The position numbers and the translations under genes were made by a program. A stretch of DNA of 56,391 nucleotides from CAZJAD01 sp964543855 (GTDB taxonomy: Bacteria; Electryoneota; RPQS01; DYHQ01). Positions 1 through 9,354 of the stretch are shown in pieces (position 1 is the first letter of the stretch; every line of letters starts with the position of its first letter). The stretch is from positions 1 through 56,391 of the forward strand of contig CAZJAD010000007.1 in assembly GCA_964543855.1 (NCBI GenBank), read 5' to 3'. The notes beneath the pieces were generated by a model. The model was not told the DNA's origin. It searched no databases and saw only the letters and a list, made by a program, of their open reading frames with translations.

Positions 1-1
1 C

Positions 2-124
2 ACAGTCCTGCCTGGTTTCTACAGGACTACATGGGATGCGACCGATTTGCCGTCGGGGATTTACCTCTGCCGAATGGAAGCACCGGGGTTTACTCAAACA
101 CGGAAGATGGTGCTGGTGAAGTGA
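2..124 (+). CDS. C-terminal end of a secreted protein with a type IX-like sorting domain (partial)
   Basis: Only the last 40 codons are in the window. The frame reads from base 2 to a TGA at 122-124. The tail contains LPSGIYLCRMEA and ends KMVLVK, the pattern of the C-terminal beta-sandwich sorting domain (Por/T9SS type A, FlgD-like) found on secreted proteins of the FCB group. It is closely similar to the tail of the next gene (WPSGLYLCRMEA, ending KLVLVK), so the two genes are probably tandem paralogs or share a duplicated C-terminal domain. The functional part of the protein lies outside the window, so its activity is unknown. Confidence 0.8.
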   Translation, partial: TVLPGFYRTTWDATDLPSGIYLCRMEAPGFTQTRKMVLVK

Positions 125-179
125 TCTCCGCGGGTATACGGCTCTCTACGTCCCAATAGAACAAGAAGGGCGAAGGATT

Positions 180-1799
180 ATGCGCAGCGTGTTTACCCTG
201 TTACTCGTCCTTGTTGGCACACAGGTGGGCTTGAGTAGTGTTCGGGTGGATGGCTATTGCTATTTGGAAGGTGAAACCGATCACTCGGGAACAAAGGTCA
301 AGTTCCTCGAGGCGAGCCCAACGGCCGATACCGATTCAACATACACGGAGGCTTCCGGTTACTTCGGCCTGGATCTGATGCCCGGCGTCTACGATATTGA
401 GTACAGCCAACACGGCTTCTTGCCGCTCCAAATGGAGGATTTGGCGCTCATCAACGATACGGCGCTGCCCTCACAGACATTGCCCCATGGTGTACCCCTT
501 TTCGGGGCCTTGAGTGGCACGCTTGGTCCGGATTTCTTCATCATCCTCGGGAATGTCTCCGTCAATTCCGGGGATATGTTACGCCTGATGCCGGGAACCG
601 TTTTCCGTTTCGGAGGACCCTATTCGTTCGAGATCGAGGGAACCCTCTTGGCGGAGGGGACTGAGAGTGACTCCATTGTCTTCACGATCGCCGTTCTCCT
701 GAATCCCGACCACTGGCGGAATCTGCACTTCTCCGGTTCGGCGAGCTCGGGGAGCCGGCTTGCCTACTGCGACATTCAAAATGGAAGTCATCCAAGCCTT
801 GGAGGAGGTGGGATCGAGTGCAGCGGTTCTTCGCCCACGATCACAAATTGCACGATTCGGAATAACACAGCTCACTACGGCGGTGGTGTGGGGCTTGGCT
901 GGAGTTCATCGCCGACAATCACGCATTGCACAATCATCGGCAATTCGGCCAATTTGGGCGGTGGGCTTTATTGCGGAGACAATTCGTCGCCCACCATCAC
1001 GCATTGCACCGTCGTCGGCAATTCGGCGGACTTGGGCGGCGGGCTGTATTGCGGGGACAATTCATCGCCAGCCCTTGAACGCTGCACAATAACTGACAAC
1101 TCAGCCTACTGCGGCGACGGCGTCTATTGTCGGTTCTCCTTGCCCTCCTTCAGCAGCACCGTGATCACTTATTCGGGAGGTTCGGGTATCTACTTCTTCA
1201 ATAGTGCAAGTAGTCAATTCGAGTACTGCGATGTTTTCGGCAGTAGCGGCGCAAATTTCGCTTTCTACGATGATGATCCGTCTCAAGGGCCTTCGGGCAT
1301 TGGTGAGCTTGTGAGCAGCAATACCAACGGTGATTCGTGTGATGGCTACTACAATATCTTTCTCGACCCGATGTTCACCAATGCGGCAGCAGGCGATTAC
1401 CATTTGCTGGCAGGCTCGCCTTGCATTGATGCGGGTGACCCGAATCTGCCTCTTGACCCGGACAACACCGTCGCCGATATCGGCGCGTTCTATTTCAGTC
1501 AGCTCGATGTCGATGAACCTGTCGCTGTCCTGCCGAGAACCTACACTCTTCATCCCAACTGGCCGAATCCGTTCAATCCAATCACGAACATTCGGTATGA
1601 TGTGCCACAGACGGGACATGTCGGTCTGGTCATACATAATCTGCTCGGTCAAGAAGTGATACGACTCGTGGACAAAGGGCATTTGCCCGGTTCCTACACG
1701 GTTGCCTGGAACGCCGCCCATTGGCCGTCGGGACTCTACCTCTGTCGGATGGAAGCCGAAGGATTCACTCAGGTCAGGAAACTGGTGCTGGTGAAGTAG
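180..1799 (+). CDS. Secreted right-handed parallel beta-helix protein with a type IX-like sorting domain
   Basis: 539 residues. An N-terminal signal peptide (hydrophobic stretch after MRSV) is followed by a carboxypeptidase-regulatory-like beta-sandwich (roughly residues 22-80). A beta-helix region (about 190-390) follows, with four clear 26-residue rungs carrying SSPTITxCTI and GNSA..GGG motifs. The C-terminus has NPFNPITNIRY, LLGQEV and a final KLVLVK, a Por/T9SS type A sorting domain. Beta-helix folds of this kind occur in polysaccharide-binding or polysaccharide-cleaving surface proteins, but no catalytic residues can be assigned. The ATG at 180 follows a GAAGGA ribosome site. Its sorting domain resembles that of the upstream partial gene. 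The call is sure for architecture and unsure for function. Confidence 0.85.
   Translation: MRSVFTLLLVLVGTQVGLSSVRVDGYCYLEGETDHSGTKVKFLEASPTADTDSTYTEASGYFGLDLMPGVYDIEYSQHGFLPLQMEDLALINDTALPSQTLPHGVPLFGALSGTLGPDFFIILGNVSVNSGDMLRLMPGTVFRFGGPYSFEIEGTLLAEGTESDSIVFTIAVLLNPDHWRNLHFSGSASSGSRLAYCDIQNGSHPSLGGGGIECSGSSPTITNCTIRNNTAHYGGGVGLGWSSSPTITHCTIIGNSANLGGGLYCGDNSSPTITHCTVVGNSADLGGGLYCGDNSSPALERCTITDNSAYCGDGVYCRFSLPSFSSTVITYSGGSGIYFFNSASSQFEYCDVFGSSGANFAFYDDDPSQGPSGIGELVSSNTNGDSCDGYYNIFLDPMFTNAAAGDYHLLAGSPCIDAGDPNLPLDPDNTVADIGAFYFSQLDVDEPVAVLPRTYTLHPNWPNPFNPITNIRYDVPQTGHVGLVIHNLLGQEVIRLVDKGHLPGSYTVAWNAAHWPSGLYLCRMEAEGFTQVRKLVLVK
828..1139 (+). repeat. Four tandem 78-bp intragenic repeats (beta-helix rungs)
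   Basis: Units start at 828, 906, 984 and 1062 and each encodes 26 residues beginning SSP. The second and third units are nearly identical at DNA level, sharing the GGCAATTCGGC and TATTGCGG segments, which indicates recent duplication or conversion. The outer two are more diverged. Confidence 0.85.
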
Positions 1800-1849
1800 C
1801 GTATCCTGCCCGCTAAGGGAACCTGTCGTCCGCAACTCAGGATTCAACC

Positions 1850-2700
1850 ATGTTCCGGAAAGAAGTCCAGAAGCAACTCGCCTTCATTCTCTTTCTGATA
1901 TTCTTGATCTGCATGGAGGGGGTGATCGGCTACATGATTATCGAGAGATGGAATCTGGCCGATGCCTTCTTCATGACGATCATCACTCTTTCGACCGTCG
2001 GTTTTGAAGAAGTCCGGCCACTCTCGTCTTCGGGACGACTCTTCACGGCGGTGCTGATTGTGACCGGCATGGGCGTGTTCTGGTATGCCATCGGTCGCGT
2101 CACTTCCTTTCTGGTCGAGGCGGATATCCGCGGGACATTTCGGAGAAAAAAAATGGAGAGAAAACTAAAGGCCCTGCACGATCACATTATCGTTTGTGGT
2201 TTTGGTCGGAATGGACAGGAAGCTGTACAGTTTATCCGTGGAAGCGATGAGCCATGCGTTGTTGTTGACCGAAATCCCCGGGTCATCGCCGAGCATGCCC
2301 CGGATGACCTCTCAGTCGTGGAGGGCGATGCCAAGGATGAGGATATTCTGCTGAAGTGCAATGTTCAGGTGGCCAAGGGTCTGATTACAACCTTGCCGGA
2401 CGATGCCGACAATCTCTACATCGCTCTGACGGCGCGTCGGCTCAATCCAAATCTGACCATTGTGTCGCGTGCGACCGAAGACGAGTCATTGAGAAACTTG
2501 AAGTGGGCGGGGGCGGATCGTGTTGTCCTGCCGGATCGCATCGGCGGCATGCGCATGGCGATGGAGATTTTGGATCCCACCATTCTCGAGTACATGGAAA
2601 TGTTGCGGAGCCCGCGCCGCGATGTGCCGCGGCTCGGGCAATTCGTGCTGTCGAAGGATTCACCACTTGTGGGGCAGAAAATCGGCTCTTGTCAACCGGC
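1850..2700 (+). CDS. Potassium channel with TrkA-N (RCK) domain, 3' part lost in assembly gap
   Basis: About 283 codons are visible before the gap. Two transmembrane helices (about residues 9-31 and 63-88) flank a pore loop with the filter TVGF at 49-52, a bacterial variant of TVGYGD. A cytoplasmic RCK/TrkA-N Rossmann domain follows (CGFGRNG at 116-122), with an aspartate at the end of beta-2 (VVVDRN). This is the usual build of 2-TM, ligand-gated bacterial K+ channels of about 330-340 residues. The C-terminal TrkA-C domain, begun at SPLVGQ, runs into the gap. The open frame seen past the gap is an artefact of the 100-N join. Ligand and ion selectivity are inferred from the family. Confidence 0.85.
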
Positions 2701-2800
2701 NNNNNNNNNNNNNNNNNNNNNNNNNNNNNNNNNNNNNNNNNNNNNNNNNNNNNNNNNNNNNNNNNNNNNNNNNNNNNNNNNNNNNNNNNNNNNNNNNNNN
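2701..2800. other. Assembly gap (100 N)
   Basis: There are exactly 100 N, the conventional placeholder for a gap of unknown size. The left side is inside a K+ channel gene and the right side is inside a protein kinase gene. The true missing sequence must hold the end of the first and the start of the second. Confidence 0.99.
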
Positions 2801-4451
2801 TCGCGAGATTTCGCGTTCCAGCATCGCGACCGTCTCGGAAGGCTACGATGAGCAGCTCGGGCGAAAAGTGTTGGTCAAGACGCTGCACCGGCAACTCGCT
2901 CGTGACGAGGATTTGCGCCGGCGTTTCGAGCGGGAGGCGCAGGTCGTGGCGAGCTTGGCCCATCCAAATGTTGTCCGCATTTATGAGCTTCGTACCGGCG
3001 ACGAAGATCTTTCCCTCATCATGGAGTATGTGGAAGGGCGGTCGTTGCGAGACCTTCTCGGCGAACACCAAGTCCTGTCTCCTGAGATTGCGGCGACGGT
3101 CGCTGTCGAGATTCTTGCCGGACTCGCGGCAGCGCATGAAAAGGGAATCGTTCATCGGGACCTCAAACCTGAGAATGTGCTCATCTCGAACCGCGGAGAG
3201 GTGAAAATCGCGGACTTCGGACTCGCCATGATGCGCGATCTGCCGCGTCTGACTCAAACAGGCGCGGTTGTCGGGACTCCAACCTACATGGCCCCCGAGC
3301 AGGCGGCGGGGGAGGAAGCCACCCCTCGCACAGACCTGTTTTCTCTGGGCCTCATCTTGTTTGAGATGCTGACCGGCCACAGACTCGTGGAAGGGGAGAC
3401 TCTGGCTCAATCCCTGCGGAATGTAGTCAATTTTCAGCCGCCACGCTTTTCCGATTATCGCCCTCAGGTATCGCCGGATATGGAACGCATTCTGGCTCGC
3501 CTCTTGGATCGCAAACCCTCTCGCAGGTTCGAAAGCGCACAGGCGGCGCGCGATGCTTTGGACGCCGTCTGCAAGGATGTGCGAGCCCCCGATGTATCCG
3601 CGCTCCTTCAAGACCTCTGCGAGACATCGCCCATGAAACGGCGGATCGAAATCGAGCCGTCGCATGTTCGGCAGGCACGCCGAGGGCGTCTGTTCGCGGT
3701 TGCGGGGGTTCTCGCCCTCTTCGTCATCGCCTTGCTCGTTGTCATGCACATTGCTCAGAAGAGACATCAGCCCGACCAAGCGTCCGAGTTTGAGGCCGGA
3801 CTCGCTGATACTGCTGTCTCCGATGTGTTGACTCCGAGCTCGGCGGGGAAGGAAGATGAGGTTGATGAGGGGGAAGGCGAGGAGACCGCTGACCTGGAGG
3901 CGATCCGACCCGGACCGGAGAAGGTTGTTCAGAGAAAAGTGGTCGCACCGCCGCCCCAGCATGGTGTCCCTCTGGATACAGCAGGGGATTTGGCGAATGC
4001 CGTACCAATGGGGCCAGCCACGCTGCAGGTTCTCTGCAAGCCTTGGGCTGAGGTAGTCATTGGTCGTCAGAAGATTGGCGTGACACCTCTTCACGCAATC
4101 ACTCTTCCGGCGGGGAGGCACCGGATCGTCCTTCTCAATGAGGATTTCCCCGTGGTCGTGGACACGGTGATGATTCTGAAAGGAGGAGAAGAGGCGATTC
4201 TCACGGTGAGTCTGTTCGATCATGTGGGGGTGGTGTTCATCAGATCGGTCAGCCCCTGGGCCGAAATCCATCTCGATGGCAAGTATGTGGATCGGACACC
4301 CCGGGAGGAACCACTCCTGGTGACCCTCGGCGAGGAGCACACGATTCGTCTGGAGAATCCGAGTTATCCTCCTTGGACGAAGCAGGTCTTCTTTTCGAAG
4401 GCCGATACGGTCGAACTGCGAGTGGATCTCACTGCCCAATCAGCAGAGTAG
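2801..4451 (+). CDS. Serine/threonine protein kinase with membrane anchor and PEGA domains, 5' end lost in gap
   Basis: The frame enters from the gap near the glycine loop (ATVSEGYDE), followed by the beta-3 lysine in VLVK. The Hanks-type kinase core is otherwise complete: HRDLKPEN at about residue 118 of the visible part, DFG at about 138, then a TPTYMAPEQ activation segment. A single transmembrane helix (about residues 297-316) follows. After an acidic linker come two PEGA-like beta domains (APGRH- and LGEEHTI-type repeats, about 405-545). The kinase therefore faces the cytoplasm and the PEGA part faces the periplasm. PEGA domains are thought to bind surface or envelope ligands. The stop is at 4449-4451. 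Substrates are unknown. Confidence 0.88.
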
Positions 4452-4520
4452 GGTAGTGGAGGCGAGTTGCAGGTGCACAAGGGCCAAGTGATGACCATTC
4501 CCATTTGTTCAACACTGATT

Positions 4521-4542
4521 GCTGCGCTAAGCGGCTTTTTTT
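4521..4542 (+). terminator. Probable intrinsic terminator after the kinase gene
   Basis: GCTGC and GCGGC pair (one G-T) around a 5-nt loop and are followed directly by seven T. The stem is short, so this is only a moderate call, but it lies 70 bp after the stop with no other gene nearby. Confidence 0.5.
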
Positions 4543-4629
4543 GTATATAAACATCCTGATGTCGTGGACGGTGCTGCACATTCGAGAAGTCTTCTCGGGC
4601 AGCCACTTAGCTTGGAGAGACCGGGAACC

Positions 4630-4657
4630 TTGAGTTTCCGAAATGAGTTATTATAAA
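4630..4657 (+). promoter_or_regulatory. Candidate sigma-70 type promoter for the ABC/Gld-like cassette
   Basis: TTGAGT at 4630-4635 and TATAAA at 4652-4657 are spaced by 16 bp. They sit in an AT-rich stretch about 45 bp before the ATG at 4704. The rest of the 4452-4703 spacer holds only the terminator. Confidence 0.45.
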
Positions 4658-4703
4658 TCGGTTACACGAATTTGTTCATTTTTTCTCAACGCAACGATCG
4701 GAA

Positions 4704-5651
4704 ATGATTGAGTTACAGAGTGTCACAAAGAGCTACTCGGGCCTGAGAGCCGTCGATGACATCTCTCTGACGATCCAGAGGGGTGAAGTCCTTGGTTTTC
4801 TGGGGCCCAATGCGGCAGGCAAGACGACGACAATGCGCATGATTACCTGTTTCATGCCTCCCACATCTGGGACGATCGTCGTCGACGGACTCGGTACAGT
4901 GGACAATTCGCTGGAGGTTCGCCGAAGAATCGGCTACCTGCCGGAAATGGCCCCAATTTATCCGGACATGAATGTCCTGGACTATCTGCACTATGTCGGT
5001 GAATTGAGGCGGCTGGAAACGGCGCACAAGCGCGAGCGGATTCGAGAGATGATCGGCGTGTGCGGCCTCGAGGATGTGCTCGGGCAGGATATCGGACAGC
5101 TTTCCAAGGGCTTCCGTCAGCGCGTTGGTCTGGCCCAGGCTATGATTCATGACCCGGACATCCTGGTGTTTGATGAGCCGACGGCAGGGCTTGACCCGAA
5201 CCAAATCGTCGAAATCCGGAACCTGATCAAACGAATCGGTCGGGAGAAGACCGTCATCCTCTCCACGCATATTCTTACGGAAGTGCAGGCTACCTGCTCG
5301 CGGATCGTGATTATCAACCGTGGCAGGATTGTCGCCGATGGCACATCGGATGAACTGTCGGCAGGCTTTCACGGTCGGGAGGCGCTGCTGGCCCATTTGA
5401 AGGCACCTCCGGACGCTGTGCTGGCCAAAGTGCGAGAGATGGCTGGGGTCGAGGCGGTGCGTCCGGTCCCGACGGATGATGGATCCGCCGGTATTCGCAT
5501 CGAATCGCAGGCTGGCATGGATTTGCGCGAGACTCTATGGAAGATGGCCGTTGAACAGAATTGGCCCATCCTGGAGATGCGTCGCGAGCATGTCAGTCTC
5601 GAGGAAGTCTTCCGTGCCCTGACGCAGGAATCGGAGACCAGTGGGAGTTAG
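4704..5651 (+). CDS. ABC transporter ATP-binding protein (GldA-like)
   Basis: 315 residues. Walker A GPNAAGKTT at 34-42, ABC signature LSKGF at 133-137, Walker B ILVFDEP at 153-159 with the catalytic Glu, and the H-loop STH at 187-189. The extra C-terminal domain after residue 220 is typical of ABC-2 exporters of the CcmA/NatA/GldA type. It is followed by an ABC-2 permease, a GldG-type protein and a DUF4340 protein, which is the standard order of this cassette. In Flavobacteria the related GldAFG set is linked to gliding, while in other phyla the substrate is unknown. No gliding is implied here. Confidence 0.92.
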   Translation: MIELQSVTKSYSGLRAVDDISLTIQRGEVLGFLGPNAAGKTTTMRMITCFMPPTSGTIVVDGLGTVDNSLEVRRRIGYLPEMAPIYPDMNVLDYLHYVGELRRLETAHKRERIREMIGVCGLEDVLGQDIGQLSKGFRQRVGLAQAMIHDPDILVFDEPTAGLDPNQIVEIRNLIKRIGREKTVILSTHILTEVQATCSRIVIINRGRIVADGTSDELSAGFHGREALLAHLKAPPDAVLAKVREMAGVEAVRPVPTDDGSAGIRIESQAGMDLRETLWKMAVEQNWPILEMRREHVSLEEVFRALTQESETSGS

Positions 5652-5757
5652 GACGAGAGTTCGGACTTCTTGATTCTACAGCAAACAGTCTTCGCTAATA
5701 GATGTCGGCGCCCGTGCCTTGGGTGCCTTCGAGAATCTTAAGAAAAATCACCGGATC

Positions 5758-6468
5758 ATGCATAACATCTACACGATTTTCAAGAAAGAGGCTCGGTCCT
5801 ATTTCAACTCCCCGGCGGCCTACATCGTCGTGACCTTTTTCCTGCTCTTCGCCGGTTACTTCTTCGGCACCAACATCTTCCTGATGAACCAGGCGAGTCT
5901 CCGAACGGCTTTCGGCATTATCCCGCTCGTTTTCATTTTCTTTGTGCCGGCGATCACGATGCGACTCATTGCCGAGGAGAGGAAATCCGGAACGATTGAA
6001 CTGCTGGTCACCTACCCCATTAAGGACATCGAGATCATTCTCGGGAAGTTCCTGGCGGCTCTCGCGCTCCTCGCGGTGGCCTTGGTGTTCACCTGGGTCT
6101 ATGCCATCACGATCAGTCGGCTCGGCAATCTCGACGAGGGACAGGTCATCGGTGGGTACTTTGGTCTCCTGCTGATGGGCGGCGCATACCTGGCCATCGG
6201 GATTTTTGCCTCGGCGCTGACGGAAAACCAGATTATTGCGTTTATTGTTGCCCTGGTGATTATCTTTGTCTTTTTCCTGCTCGACAAGATTCTGTTTTTC
6301 ATTCCCGCTCCGCTGGTCTCCATCTTCGAATACCTTTCAATTGATTATCATTTCGAGAACATTTCGCGGGGCGTGATTGATACGCGGGATCTGCTTTACT
6401 ATTTCAGCGTCATCTTCTTTGGGCTTCTGCTTGCCAGTCATTCCCTGAGCCGGAGGAAGGGAGACTGA
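5758..6468 (+). CDS. ABC-2 type permease (GldF-like)
   Basis: 236 residues from the ATG at 5758. A TTG 39 bp upstream would add 13 charged residues before the start that such proteins normally have (MHNIYTIFKKEARSYF). Six hydrophobic segments are visible. The conserved ABC-2 coupling region IAEERKSGTIELLVTYPI lies after the second segment, around residues 77-94. It would form the membrane channel driven by the ATPase encoded 106 bp upstream. No obvious promoter lies in the spacer, so it is probably co-transcribed. Confidence 0.88.
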   Translation: MHNIYTIFKKEARSYFNSPAAYIVVTFFLLFAGYFFGTNIFLMNQASLRTAFGIIPLVFIFFVPAITMRLIAEERKSGTIELLVTYPIKDIEIILGKFLAALALLAVALVFTWVYAITISRLGNLDEGQVIGGYFGLLLMGGAYLAIGIFASALTENQIIAFIVALVIIFVFFLLDKILFFIPAPLVSIFEYLSIDYHFENISRGVIDTRDLLYYFSVIFFGLLLASHSLSRRKGD

Positions 6469-6528
6469 TGTTTTCTGTGGACTCCAAGCTGTGACTCTCC
6501 GGTTGATTGTCTAACGATTTCTTGGCTT

Positions 6529-8133
6529 ATGAAGAAGAAACCCTGGTCCGTAACCGCCATTTCCAATCTGGTGCTTGTGGCAGCCATTCTGGTGGTCATC
6601 AATTTGATTGGCGTTCGCCTGTTCACACGCCTTGACCTGACCGAGAACCGGATTTACACTCTGTCGCAGGCATCTCGCAAGACCGTGGCGAATCTGCACG
6701 ATCGCCTGACGGTCAAAGCTTACTTCTCACGGGATTTGCCGCCACCCTATAATGCGAATTCCCGCTACCTCCAGGATGCCTTGGAAGACTATCGTTCTTA
6801 CGGGCGTGGAAAGTTCCATTTCGAGTTCGTTGATCCCGGCTCGGAAGAGAAGCTCGAGCGGGAGGCGCAGGCCTACCGCATTCCACCGGTGCAGGTCAAT
6901 GTGATGGCCAAAGACAAGCTGGAGGTCAAGAAGGTCTATATGGGCCTCGTGCTCATCTATCAGGACAAGCACGAGACGATTCCTCTGATCCAGAATGTGA
7001 CAAACCTGGAATATGACCTTACCTCCACGATCAAGCGCCTGACAGCCGAGAAGCTGCGCAAGGTCGGTATCCTCACGGGATTCGGCGGCCCCGATTTCCA
7101 GACCGACTTGGAGCAGGCAAAGACGCTCCTCGCGAAGAACTACCAAGTCGTTCCGGTATCGCTGTCTGGCAACGACCTGATAGATCCTGATATCGAAACG
7201 CTGCTCATCATTGGCCCGACCGAGAAATTCGACGACTGGGCGAAGTTCGTGATTGACCAGTACATCATGGGCGGTGGCAAGGTGGCATGGCTGATGAACA
7301 AGATTAACGCCCGGTTGCAGGAATCGCAGGCGATCCCCAATAACCTGCAACTGGATGATCTGACGCGCCACTATGGCTTCGTCGTCAACAACAATCTCGT
7401 CACCGATGCGCAATGTGGAGTGATCAATGTTCAGCAGCGGCAGGCGTTCTTTACGATCCGCAATATGGTGCAATACCCGCCCTTCCCGGAGATCCGCCAT
7501 TTCAACGAGAGGAGCCCGATCGTCAAGGACCTTGAGTCCATGATGCTTTTTTTCCCAAGCTCGATTGACACTCTGTCACCGAGTGCTAAGGGGTTGCAGG
7601 CTATTCCTTTGTTGTATTCGAGCGATCGCACGCGCGTTCAGCAAGGGCGCTACGACATTAATCCGATGTCGCGGGCGATCAAAGAGGGATTCAACGAGAG
7701 TGGGAAGTTGCTCGCGGTTGCCTATGTGGGTTCCTTTGAGAGTTTTTTCCCCGGCAAACCCATTCCTCAGCCGACCGATTCGACTGTCGCACCGCCGAAT
7801 GTGGCGATTATCGAGCGAAGTCCGGAGACGCGAATGGTCGTCGTGGGAGACGGCAATTTCGCTCAGGATGCGTATGCGAGCCATTCCACCAATCCCATAT
7901 TCTTCATGAATACGGTCGACTGGCTGACGCAGGATAGTGACCTGATGCAGATTCGCAGCCGCGAAGCGGCTATCCGCCCGCTCCGGGAAGTGAGTGACAC
8001 GACGAAGCAAACCGTGAAACTGGCGAATATCATCGGCCCGCCGGTCCTGGTCGTCCTTCTGGGTGTCGTTCGCTGGCTTTTCCGCCGTCGGCGGCAGTAC
8101 GTTACAGTGCATATTCGTAGCAAGGAGGTCTAA
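6529..8133 (+). CDS. GldG family ABC-associated periplasmic protein
   Basis: 534 residues. One N-terminal transmembrane helix (about 10-28), then a long extracytoplasmic domain of the ABC-type uncharacterised-transport family (LTENRIYTLS near residue 36, and the region TDLEQAKTLL), and a C-terminal transmembrane helix (about 503-520) followed by an RRRR positive patch. This matches the GldG half of the cassette. In the family the large domain sits outside the membrane and is believed to work with the GldA/GldF transporter, but its ligand is unknown. The gene ends 2 bp before the next start, so translation is likely coupled. Confidence 0.85.
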   Translation: MKKKPWSVTAISNLVLVAAILVVINLIGVRLFTRLDLTENRIYTLSQASRKTVANLHDRLTVKAYFSRDLPPPYNANSRYLQDALEDYRSYGRGKFHFEFVDPGSEEKLEREAQAYRIPPVQVNVMAKDKLEVKKVYMGLVLIYQDKHETIPLIQNVTNLEYDLTSTIKRLTAEKLRKVGILTGFGGPDFQTDLEQAKTLLAKNYQVVPVSLSGNDLIDPDIETLLIIGPTEKFDDWAKFVIDQYIMGGGKVAWLMNKINARLQESQAIPNNLQLDDLTRHYGFVVNNNLVTDAQCGVINVQQRQAFFTIRNMVQYPPFPEIRHFNERSPIVKDLESMMLFFPSSIDTLSPSAKGLQAIPLLYSSDRTRVQQGRYDINPMSRAIKEGFNESGKLLAVAYVGSFESFFPGKPIPQPTDSTVAPPNVAIIERSPETRMVVVGDGNFAQDAYASHSTNPIFFMNTVDWLTQDSDLMQIRSREAAIRPLREVSDTTKQTVKLANIIGPPVLVVLLGVVRWLFRRRRQYVTVHIRSKEV

Positions 8134-8135
8134 GC

Positions 8136-9089
8136 ATGCCGAAGCGTACTATTCTCTTGCTACTTTTGTTCGTGGTGCTTGTTGGTGCCTATTGGCTGAC
8201 GCAATCGAAACGGCCGGTCGTGACACAGGAGCGTCCGTTCGTCGAGGTGGACAGCAGCGCCATCAATCGCTTCGGAATCGTCTATGGACCGGATTCCATC
8301 GCCCTTGCACGGCACAACGACGGATGGTGGATCGAATACCCCCTCCAGTATCCCGCGACCGAGCGACTCGTTCGCGACGCGGTCGGCAAAATACAGGGTA
8401 TGGACATTGAAAGTCTCATTACGGACAAGCCGGAAAATTTCGCCACATATGAAGTGGACACGGTGGGTGTGCGTGTGCACGTGTTCGAGGAGGGTGTCAG
8501 CGAGCCCATTGGATTTATCATCGGAAAGAACGCCTCGGATTACCAGCACACCTATATGCGACAGTTGGGTCAGAACAAAGTATGGCTGGTCAAGGGAACC
8601 TACCGACAGGTCTACGGCAAGGCCCTGAAAGACTGGCGGGATCGTACGATCACGGAGCTGCCGATGGACTCGGTGCGGTGGGTCGAGCTGGTCTATCCGC
8701 AAGAAACCATCACGCTTGACTGGCAGGATACCGTCTGGCAGGTCACAACGCCAACCAAGAGCTTCGCGGGTGAAAAGCCGCTCGTGGATCGGTTGCTGCG
8801 CCTCCTGTGTCGGGTGAGCGCCGTCGACTTCCTCGACACCCTGGGCCAGGTGAGCTTTGAGAAGCCGGATGTGACCATTCGCGCTCGATTGTCGGGATAC
8901 GAACCACTTGAGATGAAGCTTGTTCCACTCGATGAAACGGGCGAGAAGTATGTTGTCGAGAAGACGGGAGCGCTGACACACTTCGTGATCTACAAGACGA
9001 CAGCGACAACTCTCATGAAGAAAGCTGAAGATTTCCGCACCGAAGCCCTGGCGAAGAAGAAGGAGGCTCTTGAAAAAGCGGGCAAATAG
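8136..9089 (+). CDS. DUF4340 domain-containing protein of the Gld-like ABC cassette
   Basis: 317 residues. An N-terminal membrane anchor (LLLLLFVVLVGAYWL) is followed by an extracytoplasmic beta-rich domain of the DUF4340 type, with a WWIEYPL motif and an alternating pattern of VGVRVHVFEEG and VWLVKGTY strands. The C-terminal tail is lysine- and glutamate-rich and probably helical. The ATG has a good GGAGG site (in caaggaggtctaagc). This family is almost always the last gene after gldG-like genes, so a structural role in the same transporter is inferred. A terminator follows at 9125. Confidence 0.82.
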   Translation: MPKRTILLLLLFVVLVGAYWLTQSKRPVVTQERPFVEVDSSAINRFGIVYGPDSIALARHNDGWWIEYPLQYPATERLVRDAVGKIQGMDIESLITDKPENFATYEVDTVGVRVHVFEEGVSEPIGFIIGKNASDYQHTYMRQLGQNKVWLVKGTYRQVYGKALKDWRDRTITELPMDSVRWVELVYPQETITLDWQDTVWQVTTPTKSFAGEKPLVDRLLRLLCRVSAVDFLDTLGQVSFEKPDVTIRARLSGYEPLEMKLVPLDETGEKYVVEKTGALTHFVIYKTTATTLMKKAEDFRTEALAKKKEALEKAGK

Positions 9090-9124
9090 ACGCTCAATAC
9101 GCCAATTCCTCTGCTCGAGCGAGA

Positions 9125-9157
9125 AGCGGGCCGGGTGATTTCCCCGGTCCGCTTTTT
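9125..9157 (+). terminator. Intrinsic terminator of the ABC/Gld-like cassette
   Basis: An 11-bp stem (AGCGGGCCGGG with CCCGGTCCGCT, one G-T) with a short AT-rich loop is followed by TTTTTTC. It lies 36 bp after the stop of the DUF4340 gene. Confidence 0.9.
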
Positions 9158-9271
9158 TCGTATTCAGCGCAGCCGACCGCGGGGAGCCTTCATAGGTGCT
9201 GGCTTGAAAACTCGACGGCACCGGCGCTTTGTCGTTTGGTTATTAAGGGCTTACAAAATGGGAAATCCTTC

Positions 9272-9300
9272 TTGACTTTTCGCTGATTTTCGTATAAATT
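9272..9300 (+). promoter_or_regulatory. Candidate promoter of the gatC-kdsB-pyrG operon
   Basis: TTGACT at 9272-9277 and TAAATT at 9295-9300 have a 17-bp spacer, 54 bp before the gatC ATG. The -10 box is identical to that of the tRNA-Pro promoter in this window. Confidence 0.6.
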
Positions 9301-9354
9301 GAATAGTTTCGAGTGTGTTTTTCATCACCATATTGCGCCGAGGAGTGGTGCGAC

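Noticed and set aside
828..1139. CRISPR-like array from the 78-bp tandem repeats
   Set aside because: The repeats are in frame, encode beta-helix rungs, have no unique spacers and lie inside a gene. No cas genes are present.
1101..1847. 248-codon minus-strand frame opposite the beta-helix gene
   Set aside because: It is antisense to a well-supported gene with signal peptide and sorting domain. It is a codon-bias shadow with no motif of its own.
2442..4439. 665-codon open frame on the minus strand opposite the kinase gene
   Set aside because: It runs through the N gap and lies antisense to clear kinase and PEGA motifs. Its translation shows no recognisable domain.
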